From assembly GCA_964464035.1 (NCBI GenBank), contig CAYXEN010000006.1, positions 1-64,000 on the forward strand: DNA of 64,000 nt. Direction: 5' to 3'. A model generated the notes under the pieces. The model saw nothing but the letters and a program-made list of their open reading frames with translations. It had not been told where the DNA came from and searched no databases. The stretch is from CAYXEN01 sp964464035. Its GTDB lineage: Bacteria > Krumholzibacteriota > Krumholzibacteriia > WVZY01. Each line of letters opens with the position of its first letter. The first letter of the stretch is position 1. Shown here one piece after another: positions 41,715 to 50,211 of the stretch. The position numbers were made by a program, and so were the translations under genes.

Positions 41715-43109
41715 GTGAAGCCTGGATCCAGGCAGAATGCAGGTTGTGTCCTGCTCTTCATGTTGATTGCAAGCGTCACCCTCCCGGGGTGCGCCTACTT
41801 CAATCTCCTTTACAACGCCAGGCATACCTATGAAAAGGCTTCATCGATACCACTGGCCAGGGACGGCAAGCCTACCCGCCAACAGATCGAACTCTACAAC
41901 GATGTCATCAAGAAGTGCGAAGCCCTGGTGACGAACTACCCCAAGAGCAAGTGGGTCGATGACGCGATTCTTCTCATGGGAAAATCCCTCTACATGCAGA
42001 TGGAATACGACAAGGCCATCGTGAAGTTCAACGAGTTGGAAGAGCTTTTCCCGGACAGCAAACTCAACGAGGAAGGGCGGATATACCTGGCGCGATCGTA
42101 TCTTGGAAAGGACAAGGTCGACCAGGCGCTCCTGGTTCTCCGCAAGTTCATAGGCAAGTACAAAAAGAGCCGCTACATGGACGAAGCCTTGTTCCTGCTC
42201 GGGACGAACCAGATGAAAATGGACGATGCGGAAGCCGCCATGGCCACGCTGGGAACCCTTGCGAAGAAATACCCCCATAGCAAGTACAGGATCGAAGCGG
42301 ACGTCGAACTGGCGGCGATCTTGATGGAGAAGGGGGATTACGAAGCCAGCCTGGATATTTACCGCCGTCTAGTGAACGAGAAGCTGGACGTGGAAGTTCT
42401 GAACGAGTGCCTGGCCAGGATGGCCGAAGCATATCTCCAAATGAAGGACTACACCAACGCCCTCGAGACCGCGAACCGCATCGGTGGGGGGAATCTCAAG
42501 CCCGTGGAGAGGGCCGGGAAGATGTTGCTGAGGGCCAAGGCCTACGCCGGCCTCGATTCCACGGCCAGGGCGATCGACGTGTACAAGACCGTCGCCGCCC
42601 GGTTCCCCAAGTCGATGTTCAGCGCCGAGGCTTGTTATCGCCTGGGAATGCTCTATCAGGAACGGCTCGACAGTCTAGTGCTGGCGAAGAAACAGTTCGA
42701 GAGAGTGCCCAAGCAGTATCCGAAGTCTCCTTTCGCCAAGGAAGCCATAAGGAGAAGTTCCAACATCTCCAATCTCCTCAAGTTCAGCCGGAACCTCGGA
42801 GCCGGCAGCGAGGAAAAGAAAGCCGACGCCCAATTCAAGCTCGCCGAGATCCAGCTCACCCAGTTCGACAACGCCGAAAAAGCGCTCCAGGAATACAAGA
42901 AGTTCCTGGAACGATTCGGATCGAGCGAACTCGCTCCCAAGGCTGCTTATTCCATCGGGTACATCTACGGTACCGTCCTCGGCGATTCGGCGAAGGCGGC
43001 GGAAGCGTTCCAGTATCTCGTCGAACATTATCCCGATTCGCAGCAGGCTGAGTACGCCAGGCGGTTCTTGAACAAGAAAGGCGTGAAGGATGAAGACGGG
43101 GGGAACTGA
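41715..43109 (+). CDS. TPR-repeat lipoprotein, BamD/tetratricopeptide type
   Basis: A 464-residue predicted lipoprotein embedded in the pyr operon. The signal segment ends in the lipobox L-P-G-C near residue 26. At least eight TPR or TPR-like helical pairs follow (about 60-460), with Y-P-x-S-K/S-P-F spacing like BamD and YbgF proteins. It therefore probably sits in the outer membrane or periplasm as an assembly scaffold. No enzymatic motif is visible. Start is GTG; the AGGAG upstream is 12 bases away, slightly far. It overlaps pyrK by 20 bases, which suggests shared transcription but not shared function. Confidence 0.85.
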   Translation: MKPGSRQNAGCVLLFMLIASVTLPGCAYFNLLYNARHTYEKASSIPLARDGKPTRQQIELYNDVIKKCEALVTNYPKSKWVDDAILLMGKSLYMQMEYDKAIVKFNELEELFPDSKLNEEGRIYLARSYLGKDKVDQALLVLRKFIGKYKKSRYMDEALFLLGTNQMKMDDAEAAMATLGTLAKKYPHSKYRIEADVELAAILMEKGDYEASLDIYRRLVNEKLDVEVLNECLARMAEAYLQMKDYTNALETANRIGGGNLKPVERAGKMLLRAKAYAGLDSTARAIDVYKTVAARFPKSMFSAEACYRLGMLYQERLDSLVLAKKQFERVPKQYPKSPFAKEAIRRSSNISNLLKFSRNLGAGSEEKKADAQFKLAEIQLTQFDNAEKALQEYKKFLERFGSSELAPKAAYSIGYIYGTVLGDSAKAAEAFQYLVEHYPDSQQAEYARRFLNKKGVKDEDGGN

Positions 43110-43905
43110 AGCGGGAACGGCGGGCGAGCACACCTCGGTCGTGATCGAGAACGTTCGCCTCAATGATCGTTATTTCCTCCTCGTTCTGTCCCGGCCGCCC
43201 GGATTCGCCGATCCTCTCCCCGGGAACTTCGTTCACGTGGCGATTCCCGGCTCCGCAAGGTTCTTCCTGAGACGCCCGTTCAGCATTCTCGATTGCACGG
43301 ATGAACGGATATCGCTTCTCGTTCTCGAGAAAGGGGAAGGCACCGGCATCCTTCGCAGGTCGAAGCCGGGCGACGAGATCGACTTCATGGGGCCGCTGGG
43401 AAATTCCTTTCCCCTCCTTCCCGGCAAGCGGATAATGGCCGTGGGAGGCGGGGTCGGGCTGGCGCCGCTCTACATGTATGGGCGTTTCGATCACGGAGCG
43501 GCCGAGTACAAGCTCATCTTCGGAGCGCGGTCGAAAGAAGATCTCTTCCTCGATCGCCTTGCTCTGGATGACATGTGCTTCGAGGCCGCGACCGAGGACG
43601 GGAGTCACGGCTTTCAGGGGAACGTAGTAGAACTCGCCGCCCGCAGCCTCGAGGTGAATCCCCCGGAGGCGGTTTTTTCGTGCGGGCCTCCGGGCATGCT
43701 GAAAGCCCTGGCCCGGCTGTTGGACGGTGCGGGAATGACTCACTACGTTTCGCTGGAGAACAGGATGGCGTGCGGGATCGGCGTGTGCCGCTCCTGCGTG
43801 ATAAGGATCAGAAGCGGCGAGGGTGTCGTCAACAGGACGGTCTGCAAGGATGGGCCTGTGTTCCCGGCGGATCTCATTCTGTGGGATGAGCTTGCAGCGC
43901 CCTGA
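43090..43905 (+). CDS. pyrK: Dihydroorotate dehydrogenase electron-transfer subunit
   Basis: The 271-residue iron-sulfur flavoprotein that reoxidises PyrD with NAD+. An N-terminal ferredoxin-reductase-like FAD domain has L-R-R-P-F-S-I-L near residue 58, the NAD domain has G-G-G-V-G-L-A-P-L near 121, and the C-terminal [2Fe-2S] motif has A-C-G-I-G-V-C-R-S-C near 233 with the fourth cysteine in V-C-K-D-G-P-V-F. The neighbours pyrD (class 1B) and pyrF fit. The ATG lies inside the end of the TPR lipoprotein gene. Confidence 0.93.
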   Translation: MKTGGTEAGTAGEHTSVVIENVRLNDRYFLLVLSRPPGFADPLPGNFVHVAIPGSARFFLRRPFSILDCTDERISLLVLEKGEGTGILRRSKPGDEIDFMGPLGNSFPLLPGKRIMAVGGGVGLAPLYMYGRFDHGAAEYKLIFGARSKEDLFLDRLALDDMCFEAATEDGSHGFQGNVVELAARSLEVNPPEAVFSCGPPGMLKALARLLDGAGMTHYVSLENRMACGIGVCRSCVIRIRSGEGVVNRTVCKDGPVFPADLILWDELAAP

Positions 43906-43946
43906 TCCTGAGGGCGGCGGAACCGCCCGCAACCAGGGGGATCGTG

Positions 43947-44834
43947 ATGCGGGATAGAATCTCGGTGAGAATAGGGAAGATAGAATTCAAGAACCCGGTA
44001 TTCAGTGCTTCCGGGATTTGGGGATACGGGGACGAGATCTCCTCTCTGGTCGAACTGGACAGGCTCGGGGGCATGGTGACCAAGACGCTCACGCTGGAAC
44101 CGCGGACCGGTAACGTCCTTCCGCGCATTCAGGAACTTCCCACCGGACTGCTCAACAGCATAGGGTTGGAGAACGTGGGTATCGCCGCTTTCATAGAAGA
44201 CAAACTCCCCGTCGTCGCAAAGCTCGGGACGGCGGTGGTGGTGAGCATAGCCGGGGACGACGAGGACGCCTTCGCCGAACTCAGCGCAAGGCTAGCAGCC
44301 GCCGAAGGATACGTCGGCGTAGAGATCAACCTGAGTTGCCCCAACGTGCAGAAAGGCGGCATCGATCACGGAAGGAATCCGGTCGCCGTGGAGAGGATCA
44401 CTGCGATCGTCAAGCGCGCCTTGCCGGACAAGGCCGTCATGGTGAAGCTCACGCCGAACGTGACCAGCATAGCCGACGTCGCTTCGGCCGCCGAGGCGGG
44501 AGGGGCGGACGCCGTCACGGCGATCAATACTCTTCTCGGGGCGGATTTCGACCTGGCGACCGGCAAGCCGGTTTTCGCAAGGGTCTCGGCCGGTTACTCA
44601 GGTCCGGGTATCCTTCCGGTCGCCCTGGAAAAAGTCTGGGAGACCTCCCGGGCGGTGTCGATACCGGTGATCGGGGTAGGGGGCATAGGATCCATAGACG
44701 ATGCGAGAAAGTTCTTTCTGGCGGGGGCAAGCGCCGTTCAGATCGGAACGGCGCTCTTCACGCGGCCGCGGTTGGCCGAGGAGATAGTGGCCGCACTGGA
44801 AGCCAACCCGCAATGGGTGACGGGAGGTGCATGA
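43947..44834 (+). CDS. pyrD: Dihydroorotate dehydrogenase, class 1B
   Basis: The 295-residue FMN subunit that oxidises dihydroorotate and works with PyrK. It has N-P-V-F-S-A-S-G, N-S-I-G-L-E-N, the N-L-S-C-P-N-V motif near residue 130 with the active-site cysteine expected of class 1, and the G-G-I-G-S-I-D-D-A phosphate-binding segment. Class 1B is inferred because a PyrK gene is adjacent. ATG at 43947 is chosen because AGGGGG precedes it by six bases; a GTG just upstream is closer than usual. It ends directly before pyrF. Confidence 0.93.
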   Translation: MRDRISVRIGKIEFKNPVFSASGIWGYGDEISSLVELDRLGGMVTKTLTLEPRTGNVLPRIQELPTGLLNSIGLENVGIAAFIEDKLPVVAKLGTAVVVSIAGDDEDAFAELSARLAAAEGYVGVEINLSCPNVQKGGIDHGRNPVAVERITAIVKRALPDKAVMVKLTPNVTSIADVASAAEAGGADAVTAINTLLGADFDLATGKPVFARVSAGYSGPGILPVALEKVWETSRAVSIPVIGVGGIGSIDDARKFFLAGASAVQIGTALFTRPRLAEEIVAALEANPQWVTGGA

Positions 44835-45545
44835 ATGGCATCGAAAAACGAAGCTGAATTGATCGTCGCTCTGGATGTCGGCGACATCGAAGAAGCCGGG
44901 ACCCTGGTGGGAAGACTCTCGGGTCATGTGAAGTGGTTCAAGGTCGGTTCGAAACTCTTCACTCGCGAAGGGCCCTCCGTCTGCAGGATGGTCAAGGACG
45001 CCGGGTGCAAGCTCTTCCTGGATCTCAAGTTCCACGACATACCCAACACTGTCCACGGCGCGGTGCTTTCCGCCCTGGCGTGTGATGCGGACATGCTGAC
45101 CCTTCATGCCTCGGGTGGAGTCGAAATGCTCCGGGCGGCCGTCAGGGCCAGGATGGATCTGGACAAACCCGAAGCCAGGCTCGTCGCGGTCACGCTGCTC
45201 ACCCACCTGGACGGCGAGAGCTTCAGTGATCTTTTCCCCGGGACGCCGCCTGGAGAGGAGATGGTGATCCGCCTCGCCGGCAAGGCGAAAGAGGCGGGGA
45301 TGGACGGGGTGGTGGCCTCGGCCCGGGAGGTGGCTGTGATCAAGGCGAACCTGGGCGCGGATTTCAAGGTCGTGACCCCCGGCATCAGGCTCGGAGACGA
45401 GAACGGGGACGACCAGAAGCGGGTTGCGACCCCGGAGCGGGCGGTCCGGGACGGTGCGGACTACCTGGTCGTGGGAAGGCCGATAATAGGAGCCTGTGAT
45501 CCCGTCGCCGCCTGTGAACAGTTTCTTGCAAGAATGAGGATCTGA
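44835..45545 (+). CDS. pyrF: Orotidine 5'-phosphate decarboxylase
   Basis: Decarboxylates OMP to UMP in the last step. The 236-residue barrel shows I-V-A-L-D-V-G near the N-terminus, D-L-K-F-H-D-I-P-N-T-V with the catalytic Lys-Asp pair near residue 60, the T-P-G-I-R phosphate motif near 180 and the V-V-G-R-P-I motif near 214. It begins directly after the pyrD stop with GGGAGGTGC upstream. Carbamoyl-phosphate synthase (carAB) and orotate phosphoribosyltransferase (pyrE) are not in the window. Confidence 0.95.
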   Translation: MASKNEAELIVALDVGDIEEAGTLVGRLSGHVKWFKVGSKLFTREGPSVCRMVKDAGCKLFLDLKFHDIPNTVHGAVLSALACDADMLTLHASGGVEMLRAAVRARMDLDKPEARLVAVTLLTHLDGESFSDLFPGTPPGEEMVIRLAGKAKEAGMDGVVASAREVAVIKANLGADFKVVTPGIRLGDENGDDQKRVATPERAVRDGADYLVVGRPIIGACDPVAACEQFLARMRI

Positions 45546-45578
45546 ACTCTTTCATCGATCCCGCGGAGGCCGCCGGAC

Positions 45579-46847
45579 TTGGAACCCAGATTGACAACCG
45601 CCCTGATTTTCTTCTTGAGCTACGGGGCGATAATCGCCTTCAAGACGAAGAAGAGCCAGATGCTCTGGCTGGGCATAGCCGCCGGCATGCTCGTCGGCCA
45701 CATAACCCTCCGGGACATCGTTCACGACGTGAACTGGAACGTGATGGGGATCTTCGCCGGGACGCTTCTTCTCGCCGAATCCTTCCTGCTGTCGGGAGTC
45801 CCGGCCGCTGTCGCCGCCTACCTGGTCAGGAGATCCTCCAACACGGGAACTGCGTTCCTGTACGTGTGCCTGCTCTCCTCCTTCCTCTCCATTTTCATCG
45901 AGAACGTCGCCGTCGTGCTGATAGTCGCCCCCATCGCCCTGAGCATCGCGAAGAAGGCGAAAGTCTCTCCGGTAGCGGTCATCATCGGCATAGCGATCGC
46001 TTCGAATCTCCAGGGAACCGCCACGTTGATAGGCGATCCCCCGAGCATGATCCTGGCGAATTTCAAGAGAATGAACTTCAATGACTTCTTCTTCTACAAG
46101 GGCAGGCTCGGGATCTTTTTCGCGGTCGAGGCCGGCGCCGTCGTTTCGATGGCGATCCTCTATCTCTTTTTCAGAAGGAAAAGGAGCGCGGTGAGCGTGG
46201 AGGAACCGGAGGAGATCAGGAGTTATCTCCCCACGGTCCTGATCGCGGCCATGATCGTCGGCTTGTCGTTCTCGTCGCTTTTCGACCCGGATTTCAAGTG
46301 GTTCGGGGGATCGCTGTGCATGGTTCTGGGGATCGCCTGCACCTTGTCCGGCTGGACCAGCGCGGAAGAAAAGAAGGGTCTTCTCCGGCGCTACGATCTT
46401 CCCACGACGGCGTTCCTTGCGGGCGTATTCGTGATGGTGGGAATGCTGGAGAGGACCGGGGTGATCGACACGTTCGCCGACTTCATGGGCTCCCACATCG
46501 GGTCCAATCCCTTGAGCGCATTCTTGATCATAGTGTGGGGCTCCGTCGCCTTCAGCGCCTTCGTCGACAATGTCCCGTACATAACCACGATGGTCCCGGT
46601 GGTACAACGGATCTCGACGGGCATCGCGGGCGGCGACGAGCTTCTCGTTTTCGGCCTTCTCATCGGCGCCTGCCTCGGGGGAAACATAACCCCGGTCGGG
46701 GCGAGCGCGAACGTGGTCTCGACGGGATTGTTGCGCCGGGCCGGGCACCGCATATCTTTCGGGCGGTTCGTGACGATCGGCCTTCCCTTCACCCTGGCGG
46801 CGACGCTCGTCGGATCTCTCGTCATCTACCTCGTCTGGGGGCATTGA
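45579..46847 (+). CDS. Anion permease of the ArsB/NhaD (ion transporter) superfamily
   Basis: A 422-residue integral membrane protein with about eleven hydrophobic segments. It shows the N-V-A-V-V-L segment near residue 105, the N-L-Q-G-T-A-T-L-I-G-D-P-P motif near 140, the F-V-D-N-V-P motif near 326, and the second G-N-I-T-P-V-G-A-S-A-N-V motif near 368. These paired motifs are diagnostic of the ion-transporter superfamily. Substrate (arsenite, sodium/proton exchange or an organic anion) is not decidable; no ars gene is adjacent. Start is TTG with GGAGG nine bases upstream. It is the last gene of the pyr unit by position. Confidence 0.85.
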   Translation: MEPRLTTALIFFLSYGAIIAFKTKKSQMLWLGIAAGMLVGHITLRDIVHDVNWNVMGIFAGTLLLAESFLLSGVPAAVAAYLVRRSSNTGTAFLYVCLLSSFLSIFIENVAVVLIVAPIALSIAKKAKVSPVAVIIGIAIASNLQGTATLIGDPPSMILANFKRMNFNDFFFYKGRLGIFFAVEAGAVVSMAILYLFFRRKRSAVSVEEPEEIRSYLPTVLIAAMIVGLSFSSLFDPDFKWFGGSLCMVLGIACTLSGWTSAEEKKGLLRRYDLPTTAFLAGVFVMVGMLERTGVIDTFADFMGSHIGSNPLSAFLIIVWGSVAFSAFVDNVPYITTMVPVVQRISTGIAGGDELLVFGLLIGACLGGNITPVGASANVVSTGLLRRAGHRISFGRFVTIGLPFTLAATLVGSLVIYLVWGH

Positions 46848-46857
46848 GCCAAACCCT

Positions 46858-46886
46858 TTGACTCTTAAGGCGATTTGCCTTATTCT
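46858..46886 (+). promoter_or_regulatory. Promoter with an internal palindrome upstream of gmd
   Basis: TTGACT (46858-46863) and TATTCT (46881-46886) are separated by exactly 17 bases. The spacer contains TAAGGC-GATTT-GCCTTA, a perfect 6-bp inverted repeat (46866-46882). It overlaps the -10 box, where a repressor or activator site would control entry. The promoter opens the polysaccharide gene block. Confidence 0.7.
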
Positions 46887-46919
46887 ATGATTTCATCCAC
46901 CCGAACGAAAGGATTGTTC

Positions 46920-47879
46920 ATGCGAGTACTCATCACGGGTATAACAGGTTTCGTCGGCAGTCACCTGGCCGATTTCCTCCTCGCCAGGGGAGGAGTGGAC
47001 ATATACGGGATTGTGAGGTGGCGGAGCAGGACGGAGAACGTGTCGCATCTTCAGGGCAAGGTCAAGTTCATGGAGTGCGACTTGAGGGACGCCGGCTCGA
47101 CGAGGGACATCATCGAGGAGGTCAGGCCCGAATACATCTTTCATCTCGCCGCCCAGAGCTTCGTCCCCACGAGCTGGAACGCCCCTTCGGAAAGCCTCGT
47201 GACCAACGTCATCGGCCAGCTCAACATCTTCGAGGCGGTGCGCAAGATAAAACTGGATTGCCGGATACAGCTCGCCTGTTCCAGCGAGGAATACGGCCTG
47301 GTCAAGGAGGACGAGCTGCCCATCACCGAAGACAATCCGCTTCGCCCGTTGAGCCCCTACGGAGTGAGCAAAGTGGGACAGGACCTTCTCGGCTATCAGT
47401 ATTTCATGAGCTACAAGATGGACATCGTGAGAACCAGGGGATTCAACCACACCGGTCCCCGGAGAGCACCGGTTTTCGTCTGTTCGGACTTCGCAAAGCA
47501 GATCGCCGATATAGAGAAAGGGTTGAAGGAGCCGGTGATAAGGGTAGGCAACCTCGACGCCAAGAGGGATTTCACCGACGTGCGCGACATGGTGAGGGCC
47601 TATTTACTTGCCCTGGAGAAGGGCAAAGGCGGCGCCGTCTACAACATATGCTCCGGCAGGAGCTGGAGCATGAAGGAAGTCCTCGACATGCTGCTCTCGA
47701 TGACGGACGCGAAGATCGAGGTGGAGGTCGACAAGGCACGCCTTCGTCCTTCCGACGTGCCCGTTCTTCTCGGCGACTGTTCCCGTTTCAAGAAAGATAC
47801 GGGGTGGGAACCCACCATACCCTTCGAACAGACTCTCAAGGACATCATCGATTACTGGAGAAACAGGCAGGGAGATTAG
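46920..47879 (+). CDS. gmd: GDP-mannose 4,6-dehydratase
   Basis: A 319-residue short-chain dehydrogenase that converts GDP-mannose to GDP-4-keto-6-deoxymannose. The N-terminal Rossmann motif G-I-T-G-F-V-G-S-H, the S-S-E-E-Y-G catalytic segment, the Y-G-V-S-K pair with active-site Tyr and Lys, and the F-N-H-T-G-P-R-R motif near 180 identify the Gmd family. It is shorter than the E. coli enzyme. The next gene is a related reductase, so the pair likely makes a GDP-deoxyhexose. ATG at 46920 has AAAGGA six bases upstream; an earlier in-frame start overlaps the promoter. Confidence 0.88.
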   Translation: MRVLITGITGFVGSHLADFLLARGGVDIYGIVRWRSRTENVSHLQGKVKFMECDLRDAGSTRDIIEEVRPEYIFHLAAQSFVPTSWNAPSESLVTNVIGQLNIFEAVRKIKLDCRIQLACSSEEYGLVKEDELPITEDNPLRPLSPYGVSKVGQDLLGYQYFMSYKMDIVRTRGFNHTGPRRAPVFVCSDFAKQIADIEKGLKEPVIRVGNLDAKRDFTDVRDMVRAYLLALEKGKGGAVYNICSGRSWSMKEVLDMLLSMTDAKIEVEVDKARLRPSDVPVLLGDCSRFKKDTGWEPTIPFEQTLKDIIDYWRNRQGD

Positions 47880-48848
47880 GTGAAGAGAGTCCTTGTAACC
47901 GGGTGTTCGGGCTTCGTCGGTAGAAACCTCGTTCCCATGCTGATGGATGAGGGCTTCGAAGTCTGGGGAGTGGATGTCAGGGACTGGGAGGAAGGTTTCC
48001 CCGGGACGGGCTTCCGCAAGTTGGACCTGTCCGACCGGCGGGAGACGTCGAAGACGCTTGCCCGAGTCAAACCCGAGGCGATCATCCATCTCGCCGCGAT
48101 GTCAAGCGCCGGGCGGTCTTTCGCAGAACCCCTGGACACTATCAGGGTCAACCTGCTTTCCACCCTTACCATTCTCGAGCACGTGCGGATCGAGGGAGCG
48201 GGGACGCGCATCCTGGCCGTCGGGTCGGCGGAGGAATACGGGCCCGTCGACCGGGAGAAACTGCCCCTTCGCGAGGACATGCCCCCGAACCCGGTGAATC
48301 CCTACGCCCTGAGCAAGGTCTTTCAAGAAGATTGCTGCAAGCTCTATTCCTCCCTCTACGAAGTGGAAGTGGTCATGGCGAGAAGCTTCAACCATACAGG
48401 TCCGCACCAGACCGAGACCTTCGTTCTTCCCAGCCTGGCGAAACAGATAACCGAGATAAAGCTGGGTATGAGGCCTCCCGAATTGGAGGTAGGCGACCTC
48501 CAAGTGAAAAGGGATTTTCTCGACGTCAGGGACGTCGCCGGCGCGTACGTCGCTCTCCTTCTTGGCGGCAAGCGGGGCGAGGTGTACAATGTCTGCTCGG
48601 GAAAGTCTTGGACGCTCGAAGAGCTCCTGGGCAAGCTGTCCGCTCTGGCGGGCGTGACCCCTCGGATCACGGTGTCGCAAGCGAGGCTGCGCCCGGTCGA
48701 CACGCGGGAACTGGTGGGGGACAACTCCAAGATAGTCCGGGATACCGGGTGGAGACCTCGAATCGGCATGGACGACACGCTCTCTTCCTTGCTGGATTAT
48801 TGGGAAGAGCGCTTGGGCGGGCATGAGCGCGAAAGGGAAGATGCATGA
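47880..48848 (+). CDS. rmd: GDP-4-keto-6-deoxy-D-mannose reductase-like epimerase
   Basis: A 322-residue NAD(P)-dependent sugar-nucleotide reductase of the Gmd/Rmd group. It has T-G-C-S-G-F-V-G-R-N, the G-S-A-E-E-Y-G segment, Y-A-L-S-K, and F-N-H-T-G-P. Rmd reduces the Gmd product to GDP-D-rhamnose; that assignment rests on gene order and on the paralogy to gmd, so another epimerase or reductase role is possible. It starts with GTG directly after the gmd stop with GGGAG upstream. Confidence 0.8.
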   Translation: MKRVLVTGCSGFVGRNLVPMLMDEGFEVWGVDVRDWEEGFPGTGFRKLDLSDRRETSKTLARVKPEAIIHLAAMSSAGRSFAEPLDTIRVNLLSTLTILEHVRIEGAGTRILAVGSAEEYGPVDREKLPLREDMPPNPVNPYALSKVFQEDCCKLYSSLYEVEVVMARSFNHTGPHQTETFVLPSLAKQITEIKLGMRPPELEVGDLQVKRDFLDVRDVAGAYVALLLGGKRGEVYNVCSGKSWTLEELLGKLSALAGVTPRITVSQARLRPVDTRELVGDNSKIVRDTGWRPRIGMDDTLSSLLDYWEERLGGHEREREDA

Positions 48849-48861
48849 CAGGAGGGAGTAG

Positions 48862-50175
48862 ATGATCAGGATATGCATGATCGGGACCGGCTACGTCGGT
48901 CTGGTTTCCGGAGCCTGCCTGGCCGATTTCGGGAACAACGTTTATTGCGTCGACATAGACAAGAAAAGGATCGAAGCTCTCCAGTCATGCGAGATTCCGA
49001 TCTACGAACCCGGCTTGAAACACATGGTGGAACACAACGCCCAGGCGGGGCGACTGCACTTCACCACCGATCTGGGGAGCGCGGTCGGGGATTCAGACGT
49101 GATCTTCATCGCGGTGGGCACGCCGGCGAACGACGACGGAAGCACGGACCTCTCCCAGGTGTTCGGCGCTTCCGAGGAACTGGCCTCTTATATCGACGGC
49201 TACAAGGTAATCGTCCAGAAGAGCACGGTTCCGGTGGGCACGACCCGCAGGATCGCCGACCACATAAAGAGCAAGGCCGCGAGAGGGGCTTCGTTCGACA
49301 TGGTGGCGAACCCGGAGTTCTTGCGCGAGGGCTCGGCCATCGAGGATTTCCTCAGGCCCAACCGCGTCGTGATCGGGGTCGAATCCTCTCGTGCGGAAGA
49401 GATCATGAAGAAAGTGTACCGGCCGCTCTATCTCATAGAGACGCCCATAGTGACCACGAATCTCGAGACGGCCGAGTTGATAAAGTATGCGAGCAACGCC
49501 TTCCTCGCGACGAAGATATCGTTCATAAACGAGATGGCGGCGATATGCGATCTCGTCGGCGCCGACGTGGACGACGTCGCCAAAGGCATGGGGCTCGACG
49601 GGAGGATAGGGCCGAAGTTCCTGCACGCGGGATTGGGTTACGGCGGCTCCTGCCTGCCCAAGGACGTCTCCTCGCTGATTCACGTGGCGCGAGTCCACGG
49701 ATACGAGCCCGTGATCATAAGGGCGGCTCACCAGGTCAACGCCGGGCTCGTGGAGAGGGCGTTTGCGAAGCTGGAGGCCGAGCTCGATCGGCTCGAGGGC
49801 AAGAGGATCGCGGTCTTGGGCTTGTCCTTCAAGCCCAACACGGACGATCTCAGGGAAGCCCCCTCGATAAAAATCATAAGCCGTCTCATAAAAAGTGGAG
49901 CGACGGTCAAGGTGTTCGATCCGGTGGCCATGGACAATTTCAGGGAGAAAGCAGGCCTCGAGGTCGAATACTCCAAGAATCCTTACGACGCCGCCGAGGG
50001 GTGTCACGCCCTCATGCTGTTGACGGAATGGAACGAGTTCAGGGAACTCGACCTGTCGAGATTGAAGAAGCTCCTGGCCCAGCCTGTGTTCATCGACTGC
50101 AGGAACGTGTACAAGAAAGAGCTCATGCGGGAGCACGGGTTCCGTTATCAGTCTTTCGGCCGTGGCATGAATTGA
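48862..50175 (+). CDS. ugd: UDP-glucose 6-dehydrogenase
   Basis: Oxidises UDP-glucose to UDP-glucuronate with two NAD+. The 437-residue protein has the N-terminal G-T-G-Y-V-G-L-V-S-G motif, I-P-I-Y-E-P-G-L, A-V-G-T-P near 85, and the active-site cysteine C264 in G-Y-G-G-S-C-L-P-K-D. The C-terminal domain has L-G-L-S-F-K-P-N-T-D-D-L-R-E-A. The start is ATG after an AGGAGGGAG site, 13 bases after rmd. It could use another UDP-sugar, but the motif set matches UDP-glucose dehydrogenases best. Confidence 0.92.
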   Translation: MIRICMIGTGYVGLVSGACLADFGNNVYCVDIDKKRIEALQSCEIPIYEPGLKHMVEHNAQAGRLHFTTDLGSAVGDSDVIFIAVGTPANDDGSTDLSQVFGASEELASYIDGYKVIVQKSTVPVGTTRRIADHIKSKAARGASFDMVANPEFLREGSAIEDFLRPNRVVIGVESSRAEEIMKKVYRPLYLIETPIVTTNLETAELIKYASNAFLATKISFINEMAAICDLVGADVDDVAKGMGLDGRIGPKFLHAGLGYGGSCLPKDVSSLIHVARVHGYEPVIIRAAHQVNAGLVERAFAKLEAELDRLEGKRIAVLGLSFKPNTDDLREAPSIKIISRLIKSGATVKVFDPVAMDNFREKAGLEVEYSKNPYDAAEGCHALMLLTEWNEFRELDLSRLKKLLAQPVFIDCRNVYKKELMREHGFRYQSFGRGMN

Positions 50176-50211
50176 ACGCCCGTGACCCCGGGAGCGCGCA
50201 GGGAGAAGCGG

